A stretch of DNA of 64,000 nt from Sphingobium lignivorans (GTDB taxonomy: Bacteria > Pseudomonadota > Alphaproteobacteria > Sphingomonadales > Sphingomonadaceae). The notes beneath the pieces are model-generated. The model was not told the origin of the DNA, made no database searches, and worked only from the letters and a program-made list of their open reading frames with translations. The stretch lies in assembly GCF_014203955.1 (NCBI RefSeq), contig NZ_JACHKA010000001.1, positions 4,004,001 through 4,068,000 of the forward strand. The letters are read 5' to 3'. Shown here in pieces: positions 17,621-26,851 of the stretch; within the stretch, counting starts at the first letter, position 1, and the number at the start of each line of letters is the position of its first letter. A program made the translations under genes and the position numbers.

Positions 17621-18302
17621 CCGCCGCGGCCATATACTGACCGGCGAAGAGATGGCCTTGTCCGCCGAGGCCACGGCCCAGCGGACGAGGCGGCAGCATT
17701 GGGCCACGCCCGGCGGCAGCCATGACAGGATGATCACGCTGCTCAAGCGTGTGCTGCCGGTGGTCGTCGCGGTCCTGGCCATCTTCCTGTTCACAGCCCC
17801 CTTCACGCATGAGAACGAAGTGAGCTTCGTCCTCGACAAGAATCGCGTGGACATGGCGACGGAACGGCTGAAGGTCGTGGAAGCGCTTTATCGCGGCGAG
17901 GATGCCAGCGGCCGTCCCTTTTCCCTGCGCGCCGGCTCGGCGCTCCAGCGCAGCTCGCGCGATCCGGTCGTCGAGCTGAACGAACTGGAAGCCCGGCTCC
18001 AGATGGAGAAAGGCGGCGCAGTCGTGACCGCCCGGCAGGGCAATTACAATATGGACAAGGAAACCGTCTCGGTGATCGGGCCGATCCAGTTCCAGAGCGC
18101 CAACGGCTATCGGCTCACCACCCGGGACGTGGACATCCAGTTGCAGCAGCGCAGCCTGCGCAGCCGGGGCAGCGTCGAGGGGCGCATTCCCACCGGGACA
18201 TTCCGGGCCGACCATCTGAGCGCCGATCTTGAGGCCCGGACCGTGACTCTGGAAGGCAACGCTCGCTTGCGCATGGAACAATTTGGACGCAAGGGGCAGT
18301 GA
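17613..18302 (+). CDS. lptC: LPS export system protein LptC
   Basis: Inner-membrane bitopic protein that hands lipopolysaccharide from LptB2FG to LptA. The 229-residue chain has one transmembrane helix at about 45-62 (RVLPVVVAVLAIFLF) and a periplasmic beta-jellyroll (VELNELEARLQMEKGGAVVTA, then GPIQFQSANGYRLTT). Sequence conservation in LptC is low; position directly before lptA and lptB supports the call. ATG at 17613 gives an 8-base overlap with the exonuclease gene; a second ATG 13 codons on is possible. Confidence 0.85.
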   Translation: MRDRRGHILTGEEMALSAEATAQRTRRQHWATPGGSHDRMITLLKRVLPVVVAVLAIFLFTAPFTHENEVSFVLDKNRVDMATERLKVVEALYRGEDASGRPFSLRAGSALQRSSRDPVVELNELEARLQMEKGGAVVTARQGNYNMDKETVSVIGPIQFQSANGYRLTTRDVDIQLQQRSLRSRGSVEGRIPTGTFRADHLSADLEARTVTLEGNARLRMEQFGRKGQ

Positions 18303-18850
18303 TGTTGCGCAACCCGTTGACCCTTTTTTCCATGGCGACCGGATGTGTGGTCCTGATGGCCATGATGCCGGACGGCCGCGCCGACGCGCAGGTGCTGCGC
18401 GGGCACGATACGACCGCCCCCGTCGACTTCTCCGCTGACCGCATCGAGGTCCAGGACCGTGCGGACAGGGTCGTCGTCACTGGCAACGTGCAGGTGACGC
18501 AGGCCGGGTTGACCCTCACCGCTCAGCGGCTCACCGTCGCTTATCATGACAATAATGGTGTCGAGATCGATCGTCTCGACGCCTCGGGTGGCGTCGTGGT
18601 GACGCGCGGCAACGAGCGGGCGAGCGGGTCGGTCGCGATTTACGATCTCAACCGGAAGCTGATCACGATGATCGGCAATGTGCAGCTCAATCAGGGTGGC
18701 AACCGCCTGACCGGATCGAGACTCGTGATCGACCTCAATACGGGCCGCTCAACCGTCGACGGCTCCGCCACCGGCGCGCCCGGCACGAGCACGTCGCCCG
18801 GCGGCCGGGTATCGGGAACGTTCAAGGTGCGCCAGCAGCCGGGGCAGTGA
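18302..18850 (+). CDS. lptA: LPS transport periplasmic protein LptA
   Basis: Periplasmic bridge protein (OstA-like) carrying LPS to the outer membrane. The 182-residue precursor has a signal peptide to about residue 30 (ending GRADAQ) and repeated beta strands of the OstA fold: VDFSADRIEVQDRADRVVVTGNVQVTQ, shown here as SADRIEVQDRA and VVVTGNVQV, then LIGNVQ-like MIGNVQLNQGGNRLTG. ATG at 18302 overlaps the lptC stop (TGATG); a GTG one codon upstream is equivalent. Confidence 0.88.
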   Translation: MLRNPLTLFSMATGCVVLMAMMPDGRADAQVLRGHDTTAPVDFSADRIEVQDRADRVVVTGNVQVTQAGLTLTAQRLTVAYHDNNGVEIDRLDASGGVVVTRGNERASGSVAIYDLNRKLITMIGNVQLNQGGNRLTGSRLVIDLNTGRSTVDGSATGAPGTSTSPGGRVSGTFKVRQQPGQ

Positions 18851-19001
18851 ACGCGCGAATAAATCCGGCGCGGCCCCCTTGCGTTCTGCCGCGGCCATGC
18901 AAATTTCCGGCCACATGGAGATTGCGGGGAAAGTCGCAACATGCCAGCACTAAGGTGAATGGCCAGCGGCGGTCGGCAACCTGTCATGAAGAGGACCAAG
19001 G

Positions 19002-19778
19002 ATGAGTGACGTGGCTGCTCCCCTCAAGCCGAACGAAGCGGAATCGGAAGCCGGCGAACATCGCCTTCAGGTCATTTCGATCGCGAAAAGCTATGACAAG
19101 CGCACCGTGCTCGCCGATGTCAGCCTTGAGGTCGGCCATGGGGAAGTGGTCGGGCTGCTCGGCCCGAACGGCGCGGGCAAGACGACATGCTTCTATTCCA
19201 TCATGGGGCTGGTGAAGCCGGACAGCGGGCGGATCATCCTTGAGGGTGTCGATATCACTGGCCTGCCGATGTACCGCCGGGCCATTCTTGGTCTGGGTTA
19301 TCTCCCCCAGGAGACCTCCATCTTCCGGGGCATGACGGTCGAGCAGAATATCCTGAGCGTCCTCGAGCTGGCGGAGCCGGATGCGGCCGCGCGGCGCGAG
19401 AAGCTGGAGACGCTGCTGGACGAATTCGGCCTTGCCCGGCTTCGCTCTAGTTCCGCGATGGCCTTGTCCGGCGGCGAGCGCAGGCGCTGCGAAATTGCCC
19501 GGGCCCTCGCGGCCAATCCGTCCATCGTGCTGCTCGACGAGCCGTTCGCGGGCATCGATCCGTTATCCATTGCCGACATCAGGGACCTGGTGAAGGATCT
19601 CAAGGTCCGGGGCATCGGCGTTCTGATCACGGACCATAATGTGCGGGAAACCCTGGAGATCGTCGACCGGGCCTGCATCATCTATGACGGGAAAGTGCTG
19701 TTCGCCGGCAGTCCCGAAGAGCTGGTGTCCAACGCGGAGGTGCGGCGCCTCTATCTTGGCGAGAGTTTCTCGCTGTGA
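19002..19778 (+). CDS. lptB: LPS export ABC transporter ATPase LptB
   Basis: Cytoplasmic ATPase (258 residues) that powers LPS extraction with LptFG. Walker A GPNGAGKTT (about 52-60), Q-loop YLPQETSIFRGM, signature LSGGERRRCEIARAL, Walker B IVLLDEPFAGIDP and switch His in LITDHNVRETL are intact; FAGIDP and GLGYLPQE are LptB-like. An N-terminal extension of about 20 residues precedes the fold, as in related alphaproteobacteria. A 150-base gap separates it from lptA, so it may have its own promoter. Confidence 0.93.
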   Translation: MSDVAAPLKPNEAESEAGEHRLQVISIAKSYDKRTVLADVSLEVGHGEVVGLLGPNGAGKTTCFYSIMGLVKPDSGRIILEGVDITGLPMYRRAILGLGYLPQETSIFRGMTVEQNILSVLELAEPDAAARREKLETLLDEFGLARLRSSSAMALSGGERRRCEIARALAANPSIVLLDEPFAGIDPLSIADIRDLVKDLKVRGIGVLITDHNVRETLEIVDRACIIYDGKVLFAGSPEELVSNAEVRRLYLGESFSL

Positions 19779-19822
19779 GGCGCCTCTCGCCTCGCGGAAT
19801 CCGCTGAGGGGATCGCCCGGGC

Positions 19823-21331
19823 ATGACCTTGGCGCCTCGCCTCGATCTTCGGCAGAGCCAGTCGCTGGTCATGACGCCGCAGCTCCAGCAGGCGATCAAG
19901 CTGCTGGCGCTGTCCAACCTGGAGCTGGAAGCCTTCATCGGAGCTGAGCTGGAACGCAATCCCCTGCTGGAAGCGGGGGACATCGACAGCCGGCCCGCGC
20001 GGGAGGAAGTCGAGCGGCCCGACGGCGCCGAGCCTCTGTCGGGCCCCGAGGCCGGAGCCGACACGCTGATGGGCCGGGGCGCGGGCGAGGCCGATTCCCC
20101 GCTGGATGTCGATTATGCCTCGGAAACCTTCATCGACGATGGCCCAAGCGACTTGCCCTCCCCGCAGACCGGCTCCGGCGCGGACGCGGGCGGCATGGGT
20201 TCGACCTCCTGGAACGAGGATGCGCCGGACTTCGACAGCTTCGCGGCCGCCGACATCGGCCTGCACACGCATCTGACGCAGCAGGCGGAAGCGGCCTTGT
20301 CCGGCACATCCCTGCTCATCGCCCACCAGCTCATCGGGCAGATCGACGAATGCGGCTATCTCGAAGCCGATCTTCTCGAGACGGCTTACCGGCTCGGCGT
20401 CCCTCTGGCGCAGGTCGAAGAAGTGCTCGCGGTCATCCAGGGCTTCGATCCCACCGGTGTCGGCGCGCGCACATTGAGCGAATGCATCGCGCTCCAGGCC
20501 CGCGAGGCCGATCGGTACGATCCGGCCATGGCCTGCCTCATCAACAATCTCGATCTGCTCGCGAAGGGCCAGATCGCGCATCTGCGCCGCATCTGCGGCG
20601 TGGATGAGGAAGATATGAGCGACATGATCCGCGAGCTGCGGACCTATGATCCCAAGCCGGGGCTGGCCTATGGCGGAGAGAAGCCGCCCGCCGTCACGCC
20701 GGACGTGCTGGTGACCGAGCGCGGCAAAGGATGGGCAATCGAGATCAATGGAGCGACGCTGCCACGCCTGCTGGTGAACCGGCGCTATCATGCCCAGCTG
20801 GCCGGGGGATCGCGCGACAAGACGACAAAGGCCTGGCTTTCGGATTGCCTCGCCAATGCCAACTGGCTGATGAAGGCGCTCGATCAGCGGCAGCGCACGA
20901 TCCTGCGGGTCACCGAGGAGATCGTGCGGCGGCAGGAAGGCTTTTTCCGGCACGGCGTGACGCATCTGCGCCCCTTGACGCTGAAGGTGATCGCGGATGC
21001 TGTCGATCTGCATGAATCAACGATCAGCCGCGTGACGAGCAACAAATATCTCGCCTGCGCGCGGGGCACGTTCGAACTCAAATATTTCTTCACCAGTGCG
21101 GTGGCCTCGGCCGATGGCGGCGAGGCGGCTTCGGCGGAAGCGGTCAAGAGCCATATCCGCGCGCTGATTGCCGAGGAGAAGCCGGACGCGATCCTGAGCG
21201 ACGACACGCTGGTCGATCTGCTGCGGCAGCGCGGCTTCGAACTCGCACGCCGTACGGTCGCCAAATATCGCGAAGCCATCGGCCTGGGCTCGTCAGTTCA
21301 GCGGCGACGGCAGAAGGCAATGATGCGCTGA
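19823..21331 (+). CDS. rpoN: RNA polymerase sigma-54 factor
   Basis: Sigma-54 of 502 residues. Region I is the Gln/Leu-rich N-terminus (LRQSQSLVMTPQLQQAIKLL), region II is acidic (about 55-140), and region III holds the core-binding and HTH parts (LHESTISRVTSNKYLACARG) ending in the RpoN box ARRTVAKYRE, with YREAIGLGSS after it. ATG at 19823. It follows lptB by 44 bases, the usual neighbourhood in proteobacteria. Confidence 0.95.
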   Translation: MTLAPRLDLRQSQSLVMTPQLQQAIKLLALSNLELEAFIGAELERNPLLEAGDIDSRPAREEVERPDGAEPLSGPEAGADTLMGRGAGEADSPLDVDYASETFIDDGPSDLPSPQTGSGADAGGMGSTSWNEDAPDFDSFAAADIGLHTHLTQQAEAALSGTSLLIAHQLIGQIDECGYLEADLLETAYRLGVPLAQVEEVLAVIQGFDPTGVGARTLSECIALQAREADRYDPAMACLINNLDLLAKGQIAHLRRICGVDEEDMSDMIRELRTYDPKPGLAYGGEKPPAVTPDVLVTERGKGWAIEINGATLPRLLVNRRYHAQLAGGSRDKTTKAWLSDCLANANWLMKALDQRQRTILRVTEEIVRRQEGFFRHGVTHLRPLTLKVIADAVDLHESTISRVTSNKYLACARGTFELKYFFTSAVASADGGEAASAEAVKSHIRALIAEEKPDAILSDDTLVDLLRQRGFELARRTVAKYREAIGLGSSVQRRRQKAMMR

Positions 21332-21431
21332 TTGCTTCAGCCTGCTCGCCCTGTAAAGGCAGCGGCGCGTGGACCTTTCCGGACATTTTAGGACACATCC
21401 TCAAGCCGGAGTCATGAGGCCAGCAAGGGCC

Positions 21432-21617
21432 TTAATCGAGCCGCTTCGAAACGCTCCTGCCCGCCAGCAAGCCCAGAACGAGAAAGAGGACGAAAAGGGC
21501 AAGGCCGGCAAGGACGAGGATCTTGGCGATGCCGACAAAGGTTCCCGCGGCGCCGCTGAAGCCCAGCAGGGCTGCGATGCCGGCAATGATCAGACAGATG
21601 ACGGCAAGCCGAATCAT
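21432..21617 (-). CDS. DUF1328-type small membrane protein
   Basis: A 61-residue protein with two hydrophobic helices (IRLAVICLIIAGIAALLGF and ILVLAGLALFVLFLVLGLL) joined by a Gly/Ala turn (SGAAGTFVGIAK), the pattern of the YtjA/DUF1328 family. Function unknown, often linked to stress. ATG at 21617 follows GGGAT; upstream codons lack the pattern. Confidence 0.75.
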   Translation of the reverse strand: MIRLAVICLIIAGIAALLGFSGAAGTFVGIAKILVLAGLALFVLFLVLGLLAGRSVSKRLD

Positions 21618-21771
21618 GATTTCATCCCTTCCGATGTTCCGGAATGCCAACGCGCCTGGGGGAAGGGCGGTTCCCATCGGGGCAGGCAGTGGACGGCCGC
21701 CAGTCCACCCGACTGGGCCATGGGCAGGTCCGTCAGAGGACTAAACGAAGCGAAAGCGGCCGCTCGCCCGC

Positions 21772-22839
21772 TCAGGGTTTGCGACGGGTCGGCACCGGCA
21801 TGCTGCAGACGTCGGCCCCGCCTGCAGGCACCTCGAAGAAGGGATCGCTGCGATTGGCGCGCGTGTTCACATAGCGCGCGAAGCTCTCGCTTTCGGTGGA
21901 CAGATACTGAAATGAAGGCTGCTCGCGAGCGGGGAGATCACTTGCGGTCCGGATGGAAAGGATGGGGACCTGCTGCGCCTCACGCTCGTAGAAACCCAGG
22001 GGCCCGGTGCCGCGCGGCAGGGTCGAGAGCTGCTCGATCCCCTCGATCACGCGACCCACGACCGCCACGTTGCGGTCCAGGTGACGCGGGGCATGGCCGA
22101 TCACGGCGTAGAGCTCCGCGCCCGTTCCCGTGTCCGGCGCCATGCCGCGGCCGACGCCGACCGTGGCATAGCAGTGCACTGGCCACATATGCTCACCGTC
22201 CGAAGCAAGTGGCCAGCCCTGCCGGATCTCGACCCAGGGCGCGAAAGCATCCCGTTCGTGCCAGCCGTTAGGCGCCTTCTCCGTGCGCGAGCCGGCCATG
22301 GCGAGCTCGGCGATCCGCGCCGCTTCCTTCTGCTCCGAAGCCAGGCTCTCGCTGAAATCGGCCAGCCCGTCGGCGGCGATCGTCCGGGTCATGGCGTCGG
22401 CGACGGCGTCCAGAGATGCCTCATAGTCGCTGCGGGGCACCGGTCGCACCGTGGCAGGCACCGGCCGTGCCCGCGCGGCATCTTCCGCGTGCGGATCGCC
22501 CCACTGAACCACATAATTGTCCTGCACGCGGTTGATGACGGCCCCATCATACCAGCGCGCCTGCGCCAGCGCCCTGATATTGCTCACCCAGCCCTGGCTG
22601 AAAGGCGGGGGCAGGAGCTGAATGACCACGCGCCGCGGCTTCCCCTCGGCATCGGGCGCCAGTGTCATGACCAGCAGGTCGCTTGCCGGGATGTCGATCC
22701 AGTCGCTCTGCGGCGCGGCCTGCACGATTTCCGCAGGCGAAAGCGCCGGGCCCTGCGCCTGCACGGCAGCGGAAGGAGCAAGGGTCAGCAAACAGGCGAG
22801 GAACCGCGCGCGGGGAGCATATTTCATCATGACGGACAT
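21772..22839 (-). CDS. Exported cyclophilin-type peptidyl-prolyl isomerase
   Basis: Periplasmic prolyl isomerase, 355 residues. A signal peptide (RARFLACLLTLAPSAAVQAQ) is followed by a cyclophilin domain whose core is recognisable but divergent: YDGAVINRVQDNYVVQWGDP, later YAVIGHAPRHLDRNVAVVGRVIEG. An insert of about 100 residues (ARARPVPATVRPV to PWVEIRQGW) separates the two halves of the fold, so the enzyme is much longer than the 170-residue minimal cyclophilin. ATG at 22839 (MSVMMKYAPR); MMK three codons on is possible. Divergent from tRNA-Ser. Confidence 0.82.
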   Translation of the reverse strand: MSVMMKYAPRARFLACLLTLAPSAAVQAQGPALSPAEIVQAAPQSDWIDIPASDLLVMTLAPDAEGKPRRVVIQLLPPPFSQGWVSNIRALAQARWYDGAVINRVQDNYVVQWGDPHAEDAARARPVPATVRPVPRSDYEASLDAVADAMTRTIAADGLADFSESLASEQKEAARIAELAMAGSRTEKAPNGWHERDAFAPWVEIRQGWPLASDGEHMWPVHCYATVGVGRGMAPDTGTGAELYAVIGHAPRHLDRNVAVVGRVIEGIEQLSTLPRGTGPLGFYEREAQQVPILSIRTASDLPAREQPSFQYLSTESESFARYVNTRANRSDPFFEVPAGGADVCSMPVPTRRKP

Positions 22840-22904
22840 GCCACAGCGCAGAACCTTGCGAAAGTCGCAATAGCCCGCTAGGGCGCCCGAACTCCAGAGC
22901 ATGC

Positions 22905-22995
22905 GGAGCGGTGGCCGAGTGGTCGAAGGCGCTCGCCTGGAAAGTGAGTATGGGTCAAAAGCCCATCGAGGGTTCGAATCCCTCCCGCTCCGCCA
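22905..22995 (+). tRNA. tRNA-Ser (anticodon GGA)
   Basis: A 91-base class II tRNA with encoded CCA. The acceptor stem GGAGCGG pairs with CCGCTCC; the anticodon stem CTCGC/GTGAG holds loop CTGGAAA with anticodon GGA (codons UCC, UCU); a long variable arm (TATGGG...CCCAT) is followed by the T arm GGGTTCGAATCCC. Its last 18 bases are the attachment site of the element. Confidence 0.97.
22978..22995 (+). repeat. attL: left copy of the 18-bp attachment repeat
   Basis: ATCCCTCCCGCTCCGCCA, the 3' end of tRNA-Ser including the CCA; identical to 60208-60225. Confidence 0.95.
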
Positions 22996-23107
22996 TTTTC
23001 CACTTTACCGGCGTTCGCCCATGCTCGGAAAATCCGGATAAATTACAGAAATCGCTTGATAAAGTTCCTCTGGCGATCGGAGGCGTTCGCTGACCTTCGG
23101 AAAGTCT

Positions 23108-23128
23108 TGTGGGACTGGATGTGGGACT
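23108..23128 (+). repeat. Left arm-type repeat pair
   Basis: Two copies of TGTGGGACT start 12 bases apart (23108-23116 and 23120-23128), 113 bases inside attL. The right end has the same pair at the same spacing, as expected of integrase arm-binding sites. Confidence 0.7.
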
Positions 23129-23180
23129 GAGGCGGGGTGGCGGTCTTCAACATCCGGCAGCGAAGTGCTATGAATCCCGC

Positions 23181-24434
23181 ATGGGAAAGCTCACCAAAGC
23201 GATTATCGAAGGCCTGAAAGAGCCTGGTCGGTATGCCGACGGTGACGGGCTTTATCTCAAGATTTCGCCGAGCGGCGGCAAAAGCTGGGTGCTGCGCATC
23301 CAGATCAAGGGCACGAGGCGCGATATTGGCCTCGGCGATGCTCGTTACGTCCCGGCTCAAACGGCGCGCCTTGAAGCCGCCGCAGCAAAGAAGTTGGCGG
23401 CGTCTGGCATCGATCCGCTTGAGGAGCGGCGCAAGGTGGCAAAGGTCGTACTGACCTTCGAGCAAGCCGCCAAAAAGGCGCACGCCGAAATGATCAAGGG
23501 ATGGAAGAACGGAAAGCACACCAAGCAGTGGATCAAGACCCTCGAACTTTACGCCTATCCCAAGCTCGGTAAGCTGAAGGTCGACAAGATCGACGGACCA
23601 CTCATACGTGACGTGCTGGCCGAGATCTGGCTCGAGATTCCGGAGACCGCGCGACGCGTGCGCCAGCGGATCGGCACGGTGTTGGACTGGTCCTACTCGA
23701 ACGGCCTCCGCGATACAGAGGCACCGATGCGATCAATCTCGAAAGGTTTGCCTCGACAGCCGAAAAAGACGGGACACTTCGCTGCCCTGCCACATGCAGA
23801 GGTGCCGGCATTTCTCGTCCGCCTTCGGGCCAAGGAGCTATCCGCAAGTCAGCTTGCACTTGAAGCTCTGATTCTCACCGCCGTCCGATCCGGCGAGGTT
23901 CGGGGCGCGCGGTGGCCCGAATTGAACGAAGACCTCACGCTTTGGAAGATTCCCGGCGATCGGATGAAGGCCGGCGTCGATCATGTCGTACCGCTCTCCC
24001 CCCAGGCGGCGGACGTGTTTCGGCGTGCGCAGACCCTTCGAGTCGAGGACTGTGAGCTCGTTTTTCCGTCCAGCATGTCGGCGACGGTACTTTCGGACAT
24101 GGCGCTTCTCGAGTTGGTGCGCGGCATGGGCGTCGCTGCCACGGTCCACGGGTTCCGATCGAGCTTCCGCGATTGGGCGGCGGAGGAGACCGACGTTGCG
24201 CGCGAGATCGCCGAGGCTGCCCTGGCGCACACGCTCGAGAACAAGGTCGAGGCAGCGTATCGACGGACAGATTTCCTGGCAAAGCGGCGTGCGTTGATGG
24301 AGGCGTGGGCGAACCACTGCCTCGGCACGCCTAAGTCTCGCGCCCGGAAGCCAGCTCGCGAAAAGTCTTCCTCGGTCGCCCGCGCTTCCGGGGCACCGGC
24401 GTTGCGGAGACCGGCTCGCGCTGCCGCTCGATGA
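23181..24434 (+). CDS. int: Tyrosine-type site-specific integrase
   Basis: P4-like integrase of 417 residues that recombines the element with tRNA-Ser. The N-terminal DUF4102-like arm-binding domain is seen in GLYLKISPSGGKSWVLRI, the core-binding domain spans about 95-190, and the catalytic set is Arg236 (LTAVRSGEV), His323/Arg326 (HGFRSSFRDW), His350 (ALAHTL) and nucleophile Tyr360 (VEAAYRRTD). ATG at 23181 is chosen; an upstream reading to 23109 would run through an arm repeat. A Lys/Arg/Ala-rich tail overlaps the convergent HTH gene by 104 bases. Confidence 0.93.
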   Translation: MGKLTKAIIEGLKEPGRYADGDGLYLKISPSGGKSWVLRIQIKGTRRDIGLGDARYVPAQTARLEAAAAKKLAASGIDPLEERRKVAKVVLTFEQAAKKAHAEMIKGWKNGKHTKQWIKTLELYAYPKLGKLKVDKIDGPLIRDVLAEIWLEIPETARRVRQRIGTVLDWSYSNGLRDTEAPMRSISKGLPRQPKKTGHFAALPHAEVPAFLVRLRAKELSASQLALEALILTAVRSGEVRGARWPELNEDLTLWKIPGDRMKAGVDHVVPLSPQAADVFRRAQTLRVEDCELVFPSSMSATVLSDMALLELVRGMGVAATVHGFRSSFRDWAAEETDVAREIAEAALAHTLENKVEAAYRRTDFLAKRRALMEAWANHCLGTPKSRARKPAREKSSSVARASGAPALRRPARAAAR

Positions 24435-24612
24435 AGGCCTCGATGCTTGCACTGATTATTAGGGTGGCGCGCCCGAGCTTTATGATTTCAATCTCACGCG
24501 CACCAATCAATTCGTAGATTTTCGTCTTGCCGACACCCAGCAGCCCCGCGGCGTCGGCGACCCGGACCGTCAGGGGGCTGGATCGGAGCGCTCGGTCGGA
24601 TGGCTTGGTCAC
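24331..24612 (-). CDS. Helix-turn-helix DNA-binding protein (excisionase-like fold)
   Basis: A 93-residue protein with a MerR/excisionase-type HTH: VRVADAAGLLGVGKTKIYEL, then IKLGRATLIISASIEAFIE, followed by a basic tail (PRKRGRPRKTF). Proteins of this kind regulate or assist excision, so it is a candidate directionality factor. Its start overlaps the DUF2274 stop by four bases (ATGA), placing it last in the trb-side operon. The role is inferred. Confidence 0.7.
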   Translation of the reverse strand: MTKPSDRALRSSPLTVRVADAAGLLGVGKTKIYELIGAREIEIIKLGRATLIISASIEAFIERQREPVSATPVPRKRGRPRKTFRELASGRET

Positions 24613-24833
24613 GACCGCTGCGCACCCCTCTCCCGAGCTTTTGCGAAGCCCCTGTCGGTCGAAAGGAACGCCGCGAGCATATGCGGGATCAGCTCGGTGA
24701 CCGGCTCTTCGCTGCCATAGGTGTCCGCGTAGCAGCGTGCATAGTCGCGAAGTGCCTCATGTAGATCGGGCATGACGCTAATGGATAGTTTGACCGGCGT
24801 ACGATCGGGCAATTTGCCGAGCTTCAATTCCAT
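24609..24833 (-). CDS. DUF2274 family protein
   Basis: A 74-residue protein (MELKLGKLPDRTPVKLSISV, then LHEALRDYARCYADTYGSEE) typical of DUF2274, which follows trbI in many alphaproteobacterial conjugative elements. It has a ribbon-helix-helix-like profile but no proven function. ATG at 24833 lies two bases from the trbI stop at 24835. Confidence 0.8.
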   Translation of the reverse strand: MELKLGKLPDRTPVKLSISVMPDLHEALRDYARCYADTYGSEEPVTELIPHMLAAFLSTDRGFAKARERGAQRS

Positions 24834-24834
24834 C

Positions 24835-26018
24835 TCAGCCCGCCTTTCCGCGCCACGGCGCAAGGATGAGGTCGCGGGTCACCAATACGCGCACGGGCGC
24901 ACCAGGGCGGATGGTGATCGTCGGCTGAATATCGAGATTGCGTTGCGTAATCTGATCGCCCGCGCGTGCGGTGTTGGATTGGGCGGACTCTCGGATCGCC
25001 TGCACGAGATCGCTTTCACCGGAAATCGACAGCTCCGAACCAACTCCGAGCAAGGTGGCGATCGCGACGCCCTTGAGCAGCGTCCACGTGTGAAAATCCA
25101 CCTTGTCTGCGAGGCCGGCATACCCACCTGCATCGGTCGCGGGCATGTTGTCGAGCCGCACCGAACTTCCGTCAGGCAGGATCAGCCGCTGCCAGATGAC
25201 CAGAGCGCGACGCTGGCCGAACGCGACCACCGAGTCATATTTGCCGATGAGCCGGGCGCCTTGCGGCACGAGCGGAATATTGCCGGTGACGGTGTCGAAT
25301 ACGTTCTGCGTCACCTGCGCCGTGACCATGCCAGGGAGGTCGGAGTTCAGCCCGGTGATCAGGCTCGCCGAGATCACGCTGCCGGCAAGCAGGCTGTAGG
25401 GCGAGACGGGCGCGACCAGCCCGCCCGAGTTGAGATCGCCGCCCGCGTCGCGTGCGGAGGCGAATTGCTCTTTCCGGGTGCCAGCCGGTGTCGAACTGGC
25501 GGTTAGCCCGTCAGGCGACGCGACATCGCCATTGGGCGTCGCCGTCGCCACCGTGCCCCGACCACTCGTGGTCTGGGCCATCAGTCCAGACTCGCGCGCG
25601 GCCTTCAGATCGGCAAGACGCTGCTGGCGTGCGGCGGCCGCGGTATCGACCGTCGTGGGCGTACTGGTCGCTTCGGCCCGCTCCTGCGCACGTAGGATCG
25701 GTCGCCCAAGATCACCCGGCAATGGCGGCCCGAGCTTCGGCGCATCGCCATAGCTGGCCGGCAATCCCGACAGCGCATCCGACGCCGGCTTGCCATCGGT
25801 TGCGACAGTTCGCTGTCCTGCGCGACTTGCCGAAAGACCTGCGGCTTCAACGCCATCCAGGCGATGCCCATCAGACTGGCCGAGCCGAGCGCGGCCGCGC
25901 CGATGATTGCCCCACGCTTGAAACGGATAGCTCGCGCAGGCCGGGAGCGGATGCTGAGCGTTTCGGGATCGACTTTCGGCGCCGCGATCGGCGGGTCGCT
26001 GGCGATGGTGTCGGTCAT
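24835..26018 (-). pseudogene. trbI: trbI (VirB10-like), one-base frameshift
   Basis: VirB10-type protein that spans both membranes of the type IV secretion channel. The N-terminal part reads in one frame from ATG 26018: PETLSIRSRPARAIRFKRG, a transmembrane helix (AAALGSASLMGIAWMAL) and QVFRQVAQDSELSQ. The rest reads in another frame: DALSGLPASYGDAPKLGPPL to the OM-pore domain (FDTVTGNIPLVPQGARLIG, YSLLAGSVISASLITGLNSD, VRVLVTRDLILAPW). The two join within about 25795-25815 if one base is missing. Both parts match TrbI in order, so this is a real frameshift or a sequencing error. The start overlaps the trbG stop (ATGA). Confidence 0.82.
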
Positions 26019-26851
26019 GCGCCCCTCCGCTTGGCTGGGCGCGATACACGGTCGATGCGGACGACCTGCTGCTTCTTCAGACCGAGCCGCAGCTCGGCCG
26101 CGTCGAAGATGCGGTCTACGACATAGAAGCGGTCGCGCAGCCGGTAGTTGACCAGTTCAGCCTTGCCATCCGCGCCGATGACGAAAAGCGGGGGCGCCTC
26201 GCCGTTGCCGAGCGATGCCGGAAACTCGACATAGGTCTTCGCCCCATCGTCGAACACGCGCAGCGGACGCCAAGCGGGACGGTCGCCGCTGATCGCATAG
26301 TTGAAATGCAGCTGCTCGATTGCCAGCCCTGTCGCCACCGGTGCAGCCGCCTGTGCGGCCTCGGCCTTGCGTCGCAGCGCCGGCAACTCGTCCTGCGGAT
26401 AGGTCCACCGCATCGATGACAGGGCCGTTGCCGAGGTGCTGACTAGCCGGACGTGATACGCGCGCCTGTCGGTGGTGATGACCAAATTCGTGAGCAGTCC
26501 GGCCGAGAAGGGCTTCACCAGGACATGGGTCTGCTTGCCTTCGCCAGAACCGCTTATCGTGTCGCCGATCACCCAGCGGGCGGTATCGCCGCTCGCGACC
26601 GCGACGAGGTTCTCGCCGGGCTGGAGCATGATGTCGGTGACGAGCCCGGGCGCGGCGTAGACCTGGAAGATCGTGCCCTCGCTGAACGGATAGACCTGCG
26701 CCCCGGCGACGAACCCGGTGGCGGCGGGTTCAATCGTGGCACTGCGCGTCGCCGAGCGCACCGCCTTGAGCGGTGATGCGGGACGGTCCTGCGCGAGCGC
26801 GGGGCTTGCGAGGACGATACCGGCGATCACCGGCAACAGGACGAGTTTCAT
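26015..26851 (-). CDS. trbG: Conjugal transfer protein TrbG (VirB9-like)
   Basis: Outer-membrane-associated core subunit of the mating channel, 278 residues. It has a signal peptide (MKLVLLPVIAGIVLASPALAQ, residues 1-21), the VirB9 N-domain (VAGAQVYPFSEGTIFQVYAA), the segment VKPFSAGLLTNLVITTDRR, and the C-domain (FNYAISGDRPAWRPLRVFDD, YVVDRIFDAAELRLG) that contacts VirB7/10 partners. Starts and stops overlap by four bases with trbF and trbI, so the row is one operon. Confidence 0.9.
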   Translation of the reverse strand: MKLVLLPVIAGIVLASPALAQDRPASPLKAVRSATRSATIEPAATGFVAGAQVYPFSEGTIFQVYAAPGLVTDIMLQPGENLVAVASGDTARWVIGDTISGSGEGKQTHVLVKPFSAGLLTNLVITTDRRAYHVRLVSTSATALSSMRWTYPQDELPALRRKAEAAQAAAPVATGLAIEQLHFNYAISGDRPAWRPLRVFDDGAKTYVEFPASLGNGEAPPLFVIGADGKAELVNYRLRDRFYVVDRIFDAAELRLGLKKQQVVRIDRVSRPAKRRGA

